Positions 13,792-28,700 of a stretch of 64,000 nucleotides of DNA are shown piece by piece. The stretch covers positions 3,968,150-4,032,149 of the forward strand of contig CM026403.1 of NCBI GenBank assembly GCA_014843695.1. Reading direction: 5' to 3'. The stretch comes from Archivesica marissinica. Lineage: Eukaryota > Mollusca > Bivalvia > Venerida > Vesicomyidae. Position 1 is the first letter of the stretch. Each line of letters starts with the position of its first letter. Position numbers and translations under genes: made by a program. The notes beneath the pieces are model-generated. The model was not told the DNA's origin and did no database searches. It worked only from the letters and a program-made list of their open reading frames with translations.

Positions 13792-16700
13792 GGGATATGA
13801 GTTCATTTCAGTGTATCACTGTGTCTGTGGTCAAGTGGTTGGTAGTTTCTTACGGAGGTTGATGCACCAAGTACTGCTTAATCGCTGGAGCCTGCCCAGC
13901 AAAGGTGTTGTTAGGTAAACTGCCTGTCGGCAACCGGTAGCGACGTTAAATAAACTTCAATAATAAAATTGCAGTGTATGATTATTAAACTAAATTTCGC
14001 ACTGAAAACATCCTCGATAAAATATTGTGTACCGCCGTCGTGGACACTTCATTATGAGAGCATTCATGTGGGCGATGTCGTTGTGTGCAGACGTTGTGGA
14101 CAATTCATTATGAGAGCATTCATGTGGGCGATGTCGTTGTGTGCAGACGTCGTGGACAATTCATTATGAGAGCATTCATGTGGGCGATGTCGTAACCAAA
14201 CAGGTTCTGAGAATATCTAATTTATTTCAGTATAAAGTATAATCATGAAGTGTTTATCTATATGAGCAATGACTGATAGAGCTGAAATATTTACTTTTGA
14301 CCAATCACTGTTTGGATTTACTGTACAGCTAATCACTGTTTGGATTTACTGTACAGCCAATCACTGTTTGGATTTACTGTACAGCTAATCACTGTTTGGA
14401 TCTACTGTACAGCTAATCACTGTTTGGATTTACTGTACAGCTAATCACTGTTTGGATTTACTGTACAGCTAATCACTGTTTGGATTTACTGTACAGCTAA
14501 TCACTGTTTGGATTTACTGTACAGCCAATCACTGTTTGGATTTACTGTACAGCCAATCACTGTTTGGATTTACTGTACAGCTAATCACTGTTTGGATTTA
14601 CTGTACAGCCAATCACTGTTTGGATTTACTGTACAGCTAATCACTGTTTGGATTTACTGTACAGCTAATCACTGTTTGGATTTACTGTACAGCTAATCAC
14701 TGTTTGGATTTACTGTACAGCTAATCACTGTTTGGATTTACTGTACAGCTAATCACTGTTTGGATTTACTGTACAGCTAATCACTGTTTGGATTTACTGT
14801 ACAGCTAATCACTGTTTGGATTTACTGTACAGCTAATCACTGTTTGGATTTACTGTACAGCTAATCACTGTTTGGATTTACTGTACAGCTAATCACTGTT
14901 TGGATTTACTGTACAGCTAATCAAGCATTCAAATAAGGGAGATCTGCTACCAACATAATGAATGAATATTTTGCTCGATTACGTAACAGGATTAATTGCT
15001 CTCGAAACCTCATTCCTGATTGAGTTTATCGTCACGAGGAAGAGAAAAGAGGCAATGTGGATTTAAGTGTCTTGCCTAAGGCGCACCTCTACCATAGTCC
15101 TGGCAGGGTTAGAACTTGGATCCGTCGGTTAGGAGGCAGGTACCATACCTATACCACCACAGTGGCTCCTGTTACATACATTATAGCAGCCCTGCTGTAA
15201 GCCATTATTGTGTGACAATATCTCTTGTCAGGAGGCAGGTACCACCACAGACAATATCTCTCCTTCGCTGTATGATGTATGCAGTTTTTGTGTTCATTTT
15301 CAGGTGTTTGCCACTACAGACAGAAATAAAAAGCATAAGGTAAATATACACCGTTTGTACGTCCAGCATTCATAGCACATGGCCATCCCTCACTACAGCA
15401 TACACAGCACATGGCCATCCCTCACTACAGCATACACAGCACATGGCCATCCCTCACTACAGCATCCATAGCACATGGCCATCCCCCATTACAGCATTCA
15501 TAGCACATGGCCATCCCCCATTACAGCATTCATAGCACATGTCCATCCCTCACTACAGCATTCATGGCACATGGCCATCCCTCACTACAGCATACACAGC
15601 ACATGGCCATCCCTCACTACAGCATACACAGCACATGGCCATCCCTCACTACAGCATCCATAGCACATGGCCATCCCCCATTACAGCATTCATAGCACAT
15701 GGCCATCCCCCATTACAGCATTCATAGCACATGTCCATCCCCCACTACAGCATTCATGGCACATGGCCATCCCTCACTACAGCATCCATAGCACATGGCC
15801 ATCCCTCACTACAGCATCCATAGCACATGGCCATCCCCCATTACAGCATTCATAGCACATGGCCATCCCTCACTACAGCATCCATAGCACATGGCCATCC
15901 CCCATTACAGCATTCATAGCACATGGCCATCCCTCACTACAGCATCCATAGCACATGGCCATCCCCCATTACAGCATTCATAGCACATGTCCATCCCCCA
16001 CTACAGCATTCATAATACATGGCCATCCCCCATTACAGCATTCATAGCACATGGCCATCCCTCACTACAGCATCCATAGCACATGGCCATCCCCCATTAC
16101 AGCATTCATAGCACATGTCCATCCCCCAATACAGCATACACAGCACATGGCCATCCCTCACTACAGCATCCATAGCACATGGCCATCCCCCATTACAGCA
16201 TTCATAGCACATGGCCATCCCTCACTACAGCATTCATGGCACATGGCCATCCCTCACTACAGCATTCATGGCACATGGCCATCCCTCACTACAGCATACA
16301 CAGCACATGGCCATCCCTCACTACAGCATACATAGCACATGGCCATCCCTCACTACAGCATTCATGGCACATGGCCATCCCTCACTACAGCATTCATGGC
16401 ACATGGCCATCCCTCACTACAGCACCCATAGCACATGGCCATCCCTCACTACAGCATTCATGGCACATGGCCATCCCTCAGATCACTACAGCATTCATAT
16501 CACATGTCCATCCCTCACTACAGCATCCATAGCACATGGCCATCCCTCACTTCAGCATCCATAGCACATGGCCATCCCCCACTACAGCATTCACAACACA
16601 TAGCACATTTCCATCTCCAATAGAACATTCATAGCACAGTTCCATATCCAATAGAACATTCATAGCACATGTCCATCCACAATAGAACATTCATAGCACA

Positions 16701-19700
16701 TGTCCATCCCCAATAGAACATCCATAGCACATTTCCATCTCCAATAGAACATTCATAGCACAGTTCCATATCCAATAGAACATTCATAGCACATGTCCAT
16801 CCACAATAGAACATTCATAGCACATGTCCATCCCCAATAGAACATCCATAGCACATGTCCATCTCCAATAGAACATCCATAGCACATGTCCATCTCCAAT
16901 AGAACATTCATAGCACATGTCCATCCACAATAGAACATTCATAGCACATGTCCATCTCCAGTAGAACATCCATAGTACATGTCCATCTCCAGTAGAACAT
17001 CCATAGCACATGTCCATCTCCAGTAGAACATCCATAGCACATGTCCATCCACAATAGAACATTCATAGCACATGTCCATCTCCAATAGAACATCCATAGC
17101 ACATGTCCATCTCCAATAGAACATCCATAGCACATGTCCATCTCCAATAGAACATTCATAGCACATGTTCATCTCCAATAGAACATCCATAGCACATGTC
17201 CATCTCCAATAGAACATCCATAGCACATGTCCATCTTCAATAGAACATTCATAGCACATGTCCATCTCCAATAGAACATTCATAGCACATGTCCATCTCC
17301 AGTAGAACATCCATAGCACATGTCCATCTCCAGTAGAACATCCATAGCACATGTCCATCTCCAGTAAAACATCCATAGCACATGTCCATCTCCAATAGAA
17401 CATCCATAGCACATGTCCATCTCCAATAGAACATTCATAGCACATGTCCATCTCCAATAGAACATCCATAGCACATGTCCATCTCCAATAGAACATCCAT
17501 AGCACATGTCCATCTCCAGTAGAACATTCATAGCACATGTCCATCTCCAATAGAACATCCATAGCACATGTCCATCCCCAATAGAACATATATAGCACAT
17601 GTCCATCCCCAATAGAACATCTATAGCACATGTCCATCTCCAGTAGAACATCCATAGCACATGTCCATCTCCAGTAGAACATCCATAGCACATGTCCATC
17701 CCCAATAGAACATCCATAGCACATGTCCATCTCCAGTAGAACATCCATAGCACATGTCCATCTCCAATAGAACATCCATAGCACATGTCCATCCCCAATA
17801 GAACATCTATAGCACATTTCCATCCCCAATAGAACATCCATAGCACATGTCCATCCACAATAGAACATATATAGCTCATGTCCATCCCCAATAGAACATC
17901 CATAGCACATGTCCATCTCCAGTAGAACATCCATAGCACATGTCCATCTCCAATAGAACATCCATAGCACATGTCCATCTCCAATAGAACATCCATAGCA
18001 CATGTCCATCTCCAGTAGAACATTCATAGCACATGTCCATCTCCAATAGAACATCCATAGCACATGTCCATCCCCAATAGAACATCTATAGCACATGTCC
18101 ATCCCCAATAGAACATCCATAGCACATGTCCATCCACAATAGAACATCTATAGCTCATGTCCATCCCCAATAGAACATTCATAGCACATGTCCATCCACA
18201 ATAGAACATCCACAGCACATGTCCATCTCCAGTAGAACATCCATAGCACATGTCCATCTCCAATAGAACATTCATAGCACAGGTCCATCTCCAATAGAAC
18301 ATCCATAGCACATGTCCAGCTCCAATAGAACATCCATAGCACATGTCCATCTCCAATAGAACATCCATAGCACATGTCCATCTCCAGTAGAACATCCATA
18401 GCACATGTCCATCTCCAGTAGAACATCCATAGCACATGTCCATCTCCAGTAGAACATCCATAGCACATGTACATCTCCAATAGAACATCCATAGCACATG
18501 TCCATCTCCAGTAGAACATCCATAGCACATGTCCATCTCCAATATAACATCCATAGCACATGTCCATCTCCAATAGAACATCCATAGCACATGTCCATCT
18601 CCAATAGAACATCCATAGCACATGTCCATCTCCAATAGAACATCCATAGCACATGTCCATCTCCAATAGAACCGCATATTGCAATATAAAACAATGTGAT
18701 AATCCATTTGATTAAATGTTTCAGGGAATTAGTGCATTTTTAGTTCCGAAACCCACTGACGGCCTCTCATTAGGGCTCAAAGAAGATAAGCTGGGAATTC
18801 GTGCCACATCAACATGTAACCTCATATTTGACGATTGTAGAATACCCAAGGAGAACCTCCTAGGGGAACCAGGGTTTGGATTCAAGATTGCTATGGTAGG
18901 TATGGGAACTAGTATTTGGTATTAAGCTTGTTATAATGAACAAGATTAAGGTCAAGGCCACATAAGGTCAATAATGTTGCATTGGCTTACGGTAATTGTG
19001 TGTGCACCTCTGACCTGGTGCAATTTTATAATGATTTAAGCACAACTTTCTACACATCAATAGCTAATTATGCAGGCGTAATATTTATTTTACAATGATT
19101 GTGAAGCATGTTTTAACAACTTATATTAATCACCCTTGTTGGCGCGGATGAAAGCGTAAATGTGGTCATTTGTGTGGAAGGAAACCGGAGTACCCGCAGA
19201 AAACCCACTTGTTCAATCTGGCGACCACCGTACCATCTCACATACTTCTCGGTCCGAGGATTGATACCGTGTTGCATTGGTGAGAAACCAGCATAAAGGA
19301 CTAGTTCACACTTACTGCAACCTTTACCTAAGTTTATGCAAATTTATTTTAGCTCGATTGTGAAGTTCTTACAACTTATATTAATCACTCTCGAGACCTC
19401 ATTCCTGATGGAATGCATCGACACGAGGGAGAAAGAAGAGGCAATGTGAAATTTAAATGTCTTGCCTAAGGACACAATCGTAACGACTCCAGCGGACCTT
19501 TCGCACCTGAAGCGAACGCGCTACCACTGCGCTATCGCGACTTCCACAATAAACTTTCACCTTGTATGATGCTGTGTTATTTAATGATTTGGCACGAATG
19601 AATCACCTTTACTTATGTACTAGTTATTGGCCTCCGTGGCTGAGTGGTTACGGTTGTTGACTTCAAATCACTTACCTCTCACTTTGTAGGTTCGAATCCC

Positions 19701-22700
19701 ACTGGGGATGTTGCTTTATTTCATGTAAGAAAGCTATCCAGCTGGCTTGCGGTAGGCCGGTGGTTCTACCCAGATAGGCCTGCAATACTGCTCGGAGGGG
19801 CATCCAGGGTCTTCCTCTACCAATAATAGCTGGAGAGTCATGCTCAGAGGGGCATCCAGGGTCTTCCTCTACCAATAATAGCTGGAGAGTCATGCTCGGA
19901 GGGGCATCCAGGGTCTTCCTCTACCAATAATAGCTGGAGAGTCATGCTCGGAGGGGCATCCAGGGTCTTCCTCTACCAATAATAGCTGGAGAGTCATGCT
20001 CGGAGGGGCATCCAGGGTCTTCCTCTACCAATAATAGCTGGAGAGTCATGCTCGGAGGGGCATCCAGGGTCTTCCTCTACCAATAATAGCTGGAGAGTCA
20101 TGCTCGGAGGGGCATCCAGGGTCTTCCTCTACCAATAATAGCTGGAGAGTCATGCTCGGAGGGGCATCCAGGGTCTTCCTCTACCAGTAATAGCTGGAGA
20201 GTCATGCTCGGAGGGGCATCCAGGGTCTTCCTCTACCAGTAATAGCTGGAGAGTCATGCTCGGAGGGGCATCCAGGGTCTTCCTCTACCAGTAATAGCTG
20301 GAGAGTCATGCTCGGAGGGGCATCCAGGGTCTTCCTCTACCAGTAATAGCTGGAGAGTCATGCTCGGAGGGGCATCCAGGGTCTTCCTCTACCAGTAATA
20401 GCTAGAGAGTCATGCTCGGAGGGGCATCCAGGGTCTTCCTCTACCATAATAGCTGGAGTCATGCTCAGAGGGGCATCCAGGGTCTTCCTCTACCAATAAT
20501 AGCTGGAGAGTCATGCTCGGAGGGGCATCCAGGGTCTTCCTCTACCAATAATAGCTGGAGTCATGCTCGGAGGGGCATCCAGGGTCTTCCTCTACCAGTA
20601 ATAGCTGGAGAGTCATGCTCGGAGGGGCATCCAGGGTCTTCCTCTACCAGTAATAGTTGGAGAGTCATGCTCGGAGGGGCATCCAGGGTCTTCCTCTACC
20701 AGTAATAGCTGGAGAGTCATGCTCGCAGCGACATCCAGGGTCTTCCTCTACCAGTAATAGCTGGAGAGTCATGCTCGGAGGGGCATCCAGGGTCTTCCTC
20801 TACCAGTAATAGCTGGAGAGTCATGCTCGGAGGGGCATCCAGGGTCTTCCTCTACCAGTAATAGCTGGAGAGTCATGCTCGGAGGGGCATCCAGGGTCTT
20901 CCTCTACCAGTAATAGCTGGAGAGTCATGCTCGGAGGGGCATCCAGGGTCTTCCTCTACCAGTAATAGCTGGAGAGTCATGCTCGGAGGGGCATCCAGGG
21001 TCTTCCTCTACCAGTAATAGCTGGAGAGTCATGCTCGGAGGGGCATCCAGGGTCTTCCTCTACCAGTAATAGCTGGAGAGTCATGCTCGGAGGGGCATCC
21101 AGGGTCTTCCTCTACCAGTAATAGCTGGAGAGTCATGCTCGGAGGGGCATCCAGGGTCTTCCTCTACCAGTAATAGCTAGAGAGTCATGCTCGGAGGGGC
21201 ATCCAGGGTCTTCCTCTACCAGTAATAGCGGACAGCTCGGAGCATCCAGGGTCTTCCTCTACCAGTAATGCTGGAGAGTCATGCTCGGAGGGGCATCCAG
21301 GGTCTTCCTCTACCAGTAATAGCTGGAGTCATGCTCGGAGGGACATCCAGGGTCTTCCTCTACCAGTAATAGCTGGAGAGTCATGCTCGGAGGGGAACCA
21401 GGGTCTTCCTCTACCAGTAATAGCTGGAGAGTCATGCTCGGAGCGACATCCAGGGTCTTCCTCTACCAGTAATAGCTGGAGAGTCAGGCTCGGAGGGGCA
21501 TCCAGGGTCTTCCTCTACCAGTAATAGCTGGAGAGTCATGCTCGGAGGGGCATCCAGGGTCTTCCTCTACCAGTAATAGCTGGAGAGTCATGCTCGGAGG
21601 GGCATCCAGGGTCTTCTTCTACCAGTAATAGCTGGAGAGTCATGCTCGGAGGGGCATCCAGGGTCTTCCTCTACCAGTAATAGCTGGAGAGTCATGCTCG
21701 GAGGGGCATCCACGGTCTTCCTCCACCAGTAATAGCTGGAGAGTCATGCTCGGAGGGGCATCCAGGGTCTTCCTCTACCAGTAATAGCTGGAGAGTCATG
21801 CTCGGAGGGGCATCCAGGGTCTTCCTCTACCAGTAATAGCGGGAGAGTCATGCTCGGAGGGGCATCCAGGGTCTTCCTCTACCAGTAATAGCGGGAGAGT
21901 CATGCTCGGAGCGACATCCAGGGTCTTCCTCTACCAGTAATAGCTGGAGAGTCATGCTCGGAGGGGAACCTGGAGTCTTCCTCTACCAGTAATAGCTGGA
22001 GAGTCATGCTCGCAGTGACATACAGGGTCTTCCTCTACCAGTAATAGCTGGAGAGTCATGCTCGAAGGGGCATCCAGGGTCTTCCTCTACCAATAATAGC
22101 TGGAGTCATGCTCAGAGGGGCATCCAGGGTCTTCCTCTACCAATAATAGCTGGAGAGTCATGCTCGGAGGGGCATCCAGGGTCTTCCTCTACCAATAATA
22201 GCTGGAGTCATGCTCGGAGGGGCATCCAGGGTCTTCCTCTACCAGTAATAGCTGGAGAGTCATGCTCGGAGGGGCATCCAGGGTCTTCCTCTACCAGTAA
22301 TAGCTGGAGAGTCATGCTCGGAGGGGCATCCAGGGTCTTCCTCTACCAGTAATAGCTGGAGAGTCATGCTCGCAGCGACATCCAGGGTCTTCCTCTACCA
22401 GTAATAGCTGGAGAGTCATGCTCGGAGTCCAGGGTCTTCCTCTACCAGTAATAGCTGGAGAGTCATGCTCGGAGGGGCATCCAGGGTCTTCCTCTACCAG
22501 TAATAGCTGGAGAGTCATGCTCAGAGGGGCATCCAGGGTCTTCCTCTACCAGTAATAGCTGGAGAGTCATGCTCGGAGGGGCATCCAGGGTCTTCCTCTA
22601 CCAGTAATAGCTGGAGAGTCATGCTCGGAGGGGCATCCAGGGTCTTCCTCTACCAGTAATAGCTGGAGAGTCATGCTCGGAGGGGCATCCAGGGTCTTCC

Positions 22701-25700
22701 TCTACCAGTAATAGCTGGAGAGTCATGCTCGGAGGGGCATCCAGGGTCTTCCTCTACCAGTAATAGCTGGAGAGTCATGCTCGTAGGGGCATCCAGGGTC
22801 TTCCTCTACCAGTAATAGCTAGAGAGTCATGCTCGAAGGGGCATCCAGGGTCTTCCTCTACCAGTAATAGCTGGAGAGTCATGCTCGGAGGGGCATCCAG
22901 GGTCTTCCTCTACCAGTAATAGCTGGAGAGTCATGCTCAGAGTGACATCCAGGGTCTTCCTCTACCAGTAATAGCTGGAGAGTCATGCTCGGAGGGGCAA
23001 CCAGGGTCTTCCTCTACCAGTAATAGCTGGAGAGTCATGCTCGGAGCGACATCCAGGGTCTTCCTCTACCAGTAATAGCTGGAGAGTCAGGCTCGGAGGG
23101 GCATCCAGGGTCTTCCTCTACCAGTAATAGCTGGAGAGTCATGCTGGAGGGGCATCCAGGGTCTTCCTCTACCAGTAATAGCTGGAGAGTCATGCTCGGA
23201 GCGACATCCAGGGTCTTCCTCTACCAGTAATAGCTGGAGAGTCATGCTCGGAGGGGCATCCAGGGTCTTCCTCTACCAGTAATAGCTGGAGAGTCATGCT
23301 CGGAGGGGCATCCAGGGTCTTCCTCTACCAGTAATAGCTGGAGAGTCATGCTCGGAGGGGCATCCACAGTCTTCCTCCACCAGTAATAGCTGGAGAGTCA
23401 TGCTCGGAGGGGCATCCAGGGTCTTCCTCTACCAGTAATAGATGGAGAGTCATGCTCGGAGGGGCATCCAGGGTCTTCCTCTACCAGTAATAGCGGGAGA
23501 GTCATGCTCGGAGGGGCATCCAGGGTCTTCCTCTACCAGTAATAGCGGGAGAGTCATGCTCGGAGCGACATCCAGGGTCTTCCTCTACCAGTAATAGCTG
23601 GAGAGTCATGCTCGGAGGGGAACCTGGAGTCTTCCTCTACCAGTAATAGCTGGAGAGTCATGCTCGCAGCAACATACAGGGTCTTCCTCTACCAGTAATA
23701 GCTGGAGAGTCATGCTCGGAGGGGCATCCAGGGTCTTCCTCTACCAGTAATAGCGGGAGAATCATGCTCGGAGCGACATCCAGGGTCTTCCTCTACCAGT
23801 AATAGCTGGAGAGTCATGCTCGGAGGGGCATCCAGGGTCTTCCTCTACCAGTAATAGCTGGAGAGTCAGGCTCGGAGCGACATCCAGGGTCTTCCTCTAC
23901 CAGTAATAGCTGGAGAGTCATGCTCGGAGGGGCATCCAGGGTCTTCCTCTACCAGTAATAGCTGGAGAGTCATGCTCGGAGCGACATCCAGGGTCTTCCT
24001 CTACCAGTAATAGCGGGAGAGTCATACTCGGAGCGACATCCAGGATCTTCCTCTACCAGTAATAGCTGGAGAGTCATGCTCGGAGGGGAACCTGGAGTCT
24101 TCCTCTACCAGTAATAGCTGGAGAGTCATGCTTGGAGGGGCATCCAGGGTCTTCCTCTACCAGTAATAGCTGGAGAGTCATGCACGGAGCGACATCCAGG
24201 GTCTTCCTCTACCAGTAATAGCTGGAGAGTCATGCTCGGAGCGGCATCCAGGGTCTTCCTCTACCAGTAATAGCTGGAGAGTCATGCTCGGAGGGGCATC
24301 CAGGGTCTTCCTCTACCAGTAATAGCGGGAGAGTCATGCTCGGAGGGGCATCCAGGGTCTTCCTCTACCAGTAATAGCGGGAGAGTCATGCTCGGAGGTG
24401 CATCCAGGGTCTTCCTCTACCAGTAATAGCGGGAGAGTCATGCTCGGAGGTGCATCCAGGGTCTTCCTCTACCAGTAATAGCGGGAGAGTCATGCTCGGA
24501 GGGGCATCCAGGGTCTTCCTCTACCAGTAATAGCTGGAGAGTCATGCTCGGAGGGGCATCCAGGGTCTTCCTCTACCAGTAATAGCTGGAGAGTCATGCT
24601 CGGAGGGGCATCCAGGGTCTTCCTCTACCAGTAATAGCTGGAGAGTCATGCTCGGAGGGGCATCCAGGGTCTTCCTCTACCAATAATAGCGGGAGAGACA
24701 TGCTTGAAGGGGCATCCAGGGTCTTCCTCCACCAGTAATAGCTGGAGAGTTGCTGGTGGTGCAACCTTAAACCCTAAAAATAAACAAAAGAAACCGTACT
24801 GTAATTATGATAGTACAAGTTGTGTCTGTGTTTTACGTTTATTTATCGTCGCTATCGGTTGCCCATATGAGCGACGCCTCCTGAAGAGATTAGTCATTTT
24901 AGATTTTTGGAGGATAGTGCAATGATACGACAGAGAATTATTCCAGAGTCTCCTCTGGTTCTTTTACGTGCATGATGTACAGCACCGACACGAGACCTCG
25001 GTTTAAAGTCCCATCTGAAAGACTGTTATTTTTATTAGGGTCAGACGGGGAGTGAACCTGCGATCCCTGGATTACCAGTCCAGCGTGTTACGTCACACGT
25101 GTTACCACTGGACTACAGATCCATCGTCTATACAGGATTATCTGTCTGTATTTATACCGATATATCAGAGAGATACTAACAGCTGTAAACTTTTGAATAC
25201 TTTTCAGCAAACTTTAGATGCAGGAAGAATAGGAATCGCCAGCCAGGGTTTAGGAATTGCCCAGGTATGTATAATGTGTTAGAACATCTAGCCAAGTGAA
25301 CAAAATCTTCTGTATTATTGTATCCTCTGTATTATACCATCAACAAATGGATTCACTACTCACCAACTGGTTGTCAATAGTTTTAACTCTGCTGAATTTG
25401 GATACCAAATGGTTGTCATGACGTTGTTATCGTTCTATAGCTAACATTGACCGTACTCTTCTCCCCACTGATTTAGCTGCTATTTGCACACTTCTAGTCA
25501 CTAGCACCACACATCAGACAGTTTTCAAGGTCAGAAGCTTGCAAAAAACTAATAATATATTATTTGTTCTATGCATCTATGATAGCTTATTTAATATTAT
25601 TAAATGCAAGCAACACATATATAGCATGCAATCATGCACATCTATATTAGGAAATAAAGCAAACTAGGTTGGAACAACAAATTATGTCGACAATATTCAA

Positions 25701-28700
25701 CGTTCTCCCATTTGACAACGTCTGGTGCTCAACAATATGCTAGTTATATCCCCTTAGACCTTGTCTGGTGCTCAACAATATGCTAGTTATTTCCCCTTAG
25801 ACCTTGTCCGGTGCTCAACTCTATGCTAGTTATTTCCCCTTAGACCTTGTCCGGTGCTCAACTCTATGCTAGTTATTCCCCCTTAGACCTTGTCCGGTGC
25901 TCAACTCTATGCTAGTTATTCCCCCTTAGACCTTGTCCAGTGCTCAACTCTATGCTGGTTATTCCCCTTAGACCTCGTCCGGTGCTCAACTCTATGCTAG
26001 TTATTCCCCCTTAGACCTCGTCCGGTGCTCAACTCTATGCTAGTTATTTCCCCTTAGACCTTGTCCGGTGCTCAACTCTATGCTAGTTATTCCCCCTTAG
26101 ACCTTGTCTGGTGCTCAACTCTATGCTAGTTATTTCCCCTTTTACATCGTCCGGTGCTCAACTCTATGTTAGTTATTCCCCCTTAGACCTTGTCCGGTGC
26201 TCAACTCTATGCTAGTTATTCCCCCTTAGACCTTGTCCGGTGCTCAACTCTATGCTGGTTATTCCCCTTAGACTTATCCGGTGCTCAACTCTATGCTGGT
26301 TATTCCCCCTTAGACCTTGTCTGGTGCTCAACTCTATGCTGGTTATTCCCCCTTAGACCTTGTCCTGTGCTAAACTCTATGCTGGTTATTCCCCCTTAGA
26401 CATTGTCTGGTGCTCAACTCTATGCTAGTTATTTCCCCTTTTACATCGTCCGGTGCTCAACTCTATGTTAGTTATTCCCCCTTAGACCTTGTCCGGTGCT
26501 CAACTCTATGCTAGTTATTCCCCCTTAGACCTTGTCCGGTGCTCAACTCTATGCTGGTTATTCCCCTTAGACTTATCCGGTGCTCAACTCTATGCTGGTT
26601 ATTCCCCCTTAGACCTTGTCTGGTGCTCAACTCTATGCTGGTTATTCCCCCTTAGACCTTGTCCTGTGCTAAACTCTATGCTGGTTATTCCCCCTTAGAC
26701 CTTGTCTGGTGCTCAACTCTATGCTAGTTATTTCCCCTTTTACATCGTCCGGTGCTCAACTCTATGTTAGTTATTCCCCCTTAGACCTTGTCCGGTGCTC
26801 AACTCTATGCTAGTTATTTCCCCTTAGACCTTGTCCTGTGCTCAACTCTATGCTAGTTATTCCCCCTTAGGCCTCATCCGGTGCTCAACTCTATGCTAGT
26901 TATTCCCCCTTAGACTTTGTCCGGTGCTCAACTCTATGCTAGTTATTCCCCCTTAGACCTTGTCCGGTGCTCAACTCTATGCTAGTTATTCCCCCTTAGA
27001 CTTGTCCGGTGCTCAACTCTATGCTAGTTATTCCCCCTTAGACCTTGTCTGGTGCTCAACTCTATGCTGGTTATTCCCCTTAGACTTTCCGGTGCTCAAC
27101 TCTATGCTGGTTATTCCCCCTTAGACCTTGTCTGGTGCTCAACTCTATGCTGGTTATTCCCCCTTAGACCTTGTCCTGTGCTAAACTCTATGCTGGTTAT
27201 TCCCCCTTACATGTCGGTGCTCAACTCTATGTAGTTATTCCCCTTGACATCGTCCGGTGCTCAACTCTATGCTAGTTATTCCCCTTAGACCTTGTCCGGT
27301 GCTCAACTCTATGCTAATTCCCCCTTAGACCTTGTCCGGTGCTCAACTCTATGCTAGTTATTCCCCCTTAGACCTTGTCCGGGTGCTCAACTCTATGCTA
27401 ATTATTCCCCCTTAGACCATGTCCGGTGCTCAACTCTATGCTAGTTATTCCCCCTTAGACCTCGTCTGGTGCTCAACTCTATGCTAATTATTCCCCCTTA
27501 GACCTCGTCTGGTGCTCAACTCTATGCTAATTATTCCCCCTTAGACCTCGTCTGGTGCTCAACTCTATGCTAGTTATTGCCCCTTAGACCTCGTCCGGTG
27601 CTCAACTCTATGCTAATTATTCCCCCTTAGACCTTGTCCGGTGCTCAACTCTATGCTAGTTATTCCCCCTTAGACCTCGTCTGGTGCTCAACTCTATGCT
27701 AGTTATTCCCCCTTAGACCTCGTCTGGTGCTCAACTCTATGCTAGTTATTCCCCCTTAGACCTTGTCCTGTGCTCAACTCTATGCTAGTTATTCCCCCTT
27801 AGACCTCGTCTGGTGCTCAACTCTATGCTAGTTATTCCCCCTTAGACCTCGTCTGGTGCTCAACTCTATGCTAGTTATTCGCCCTTGATATCAATCATTA
27901 TGTCTCATACTGTGGCTCTAAGCCCAGACAATATCAAAATCATCTGATTTTGTTCATTGTTTCTGGCAATAAACTAATCAATAATCAATAATAAATTTAT
28001 TCAATGCCGAAGATATCAGTAATTTGTAAATTATGGTTAGTTGCTACATCTCAGACAAAACTAATCAAGGGAAACCGTATGGGTTTATACAAATTTAATT
28101 TAGCTTGATTGCGAAACAAGTTCTTACAGCTTATATTAATCACTCTCGAGACCTCATTCCTGATGAAATCCATCGCCACGAGGGAGAGACAAGAGGCAAT
28201 GTGAAATTTAAATGCCTTGCCTAAAAGCACAATCATAACAGCTACAGCTGTAGTTCTTGTGTCAAGAGCTGTTGTTTGCATGTCTCCTAGTGCTATACTG
28301 TAGTTTTTGTTCTTGTGTCAAGAGCTGTTGTTTGCATGTCTCGAGTGCTATACTGTAGTTTTTGTTCTTGTATCAAGAGCTGTTGTTTGCATGTCTCGAG
28401 TGCTATACTGTAGTTTTTGTTCTTGTATCAAGAGCTGTTGTTTGCATGTCTCGAGTGCTATACTGTAGTTTTTGTTCTTGTATCAAGAGCTGTTGTTTGC
28501 ATGTCTCGAGTGCTATACTGTAGTTTTTGTTCTTGTATCAAGAGCTGTTGTTTGCATGTCTCGAGTGCTATACTGTAGTTTTTGTTCTTGTATCAAGAGC
28601 TGTTGTTTGCATGTCTCGAGTGCTATACTGTAGTTTTTGTTCTTGTATCAAGAGCTGTTGTTTGCATGTCTCGTGTGTTAGTGCTATACTGTAGTTTTTG

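Noticed and set aside
13969..14169. 66-codon + strand open frame over a 3-copy repeat
   Set aside because: It lies in an ACADS intron and is formed by a 60-bp repeat.
16939..18147. 402-codon - strand open frame
   Set aside because: It is the 31-bp array, which lacks stops in all - strand frames; overlapping frames are equally open.
19644..24925. Small open frames in the 52-bp array
   Set aside because: Short frames created by SINE and minisatellite sequence.
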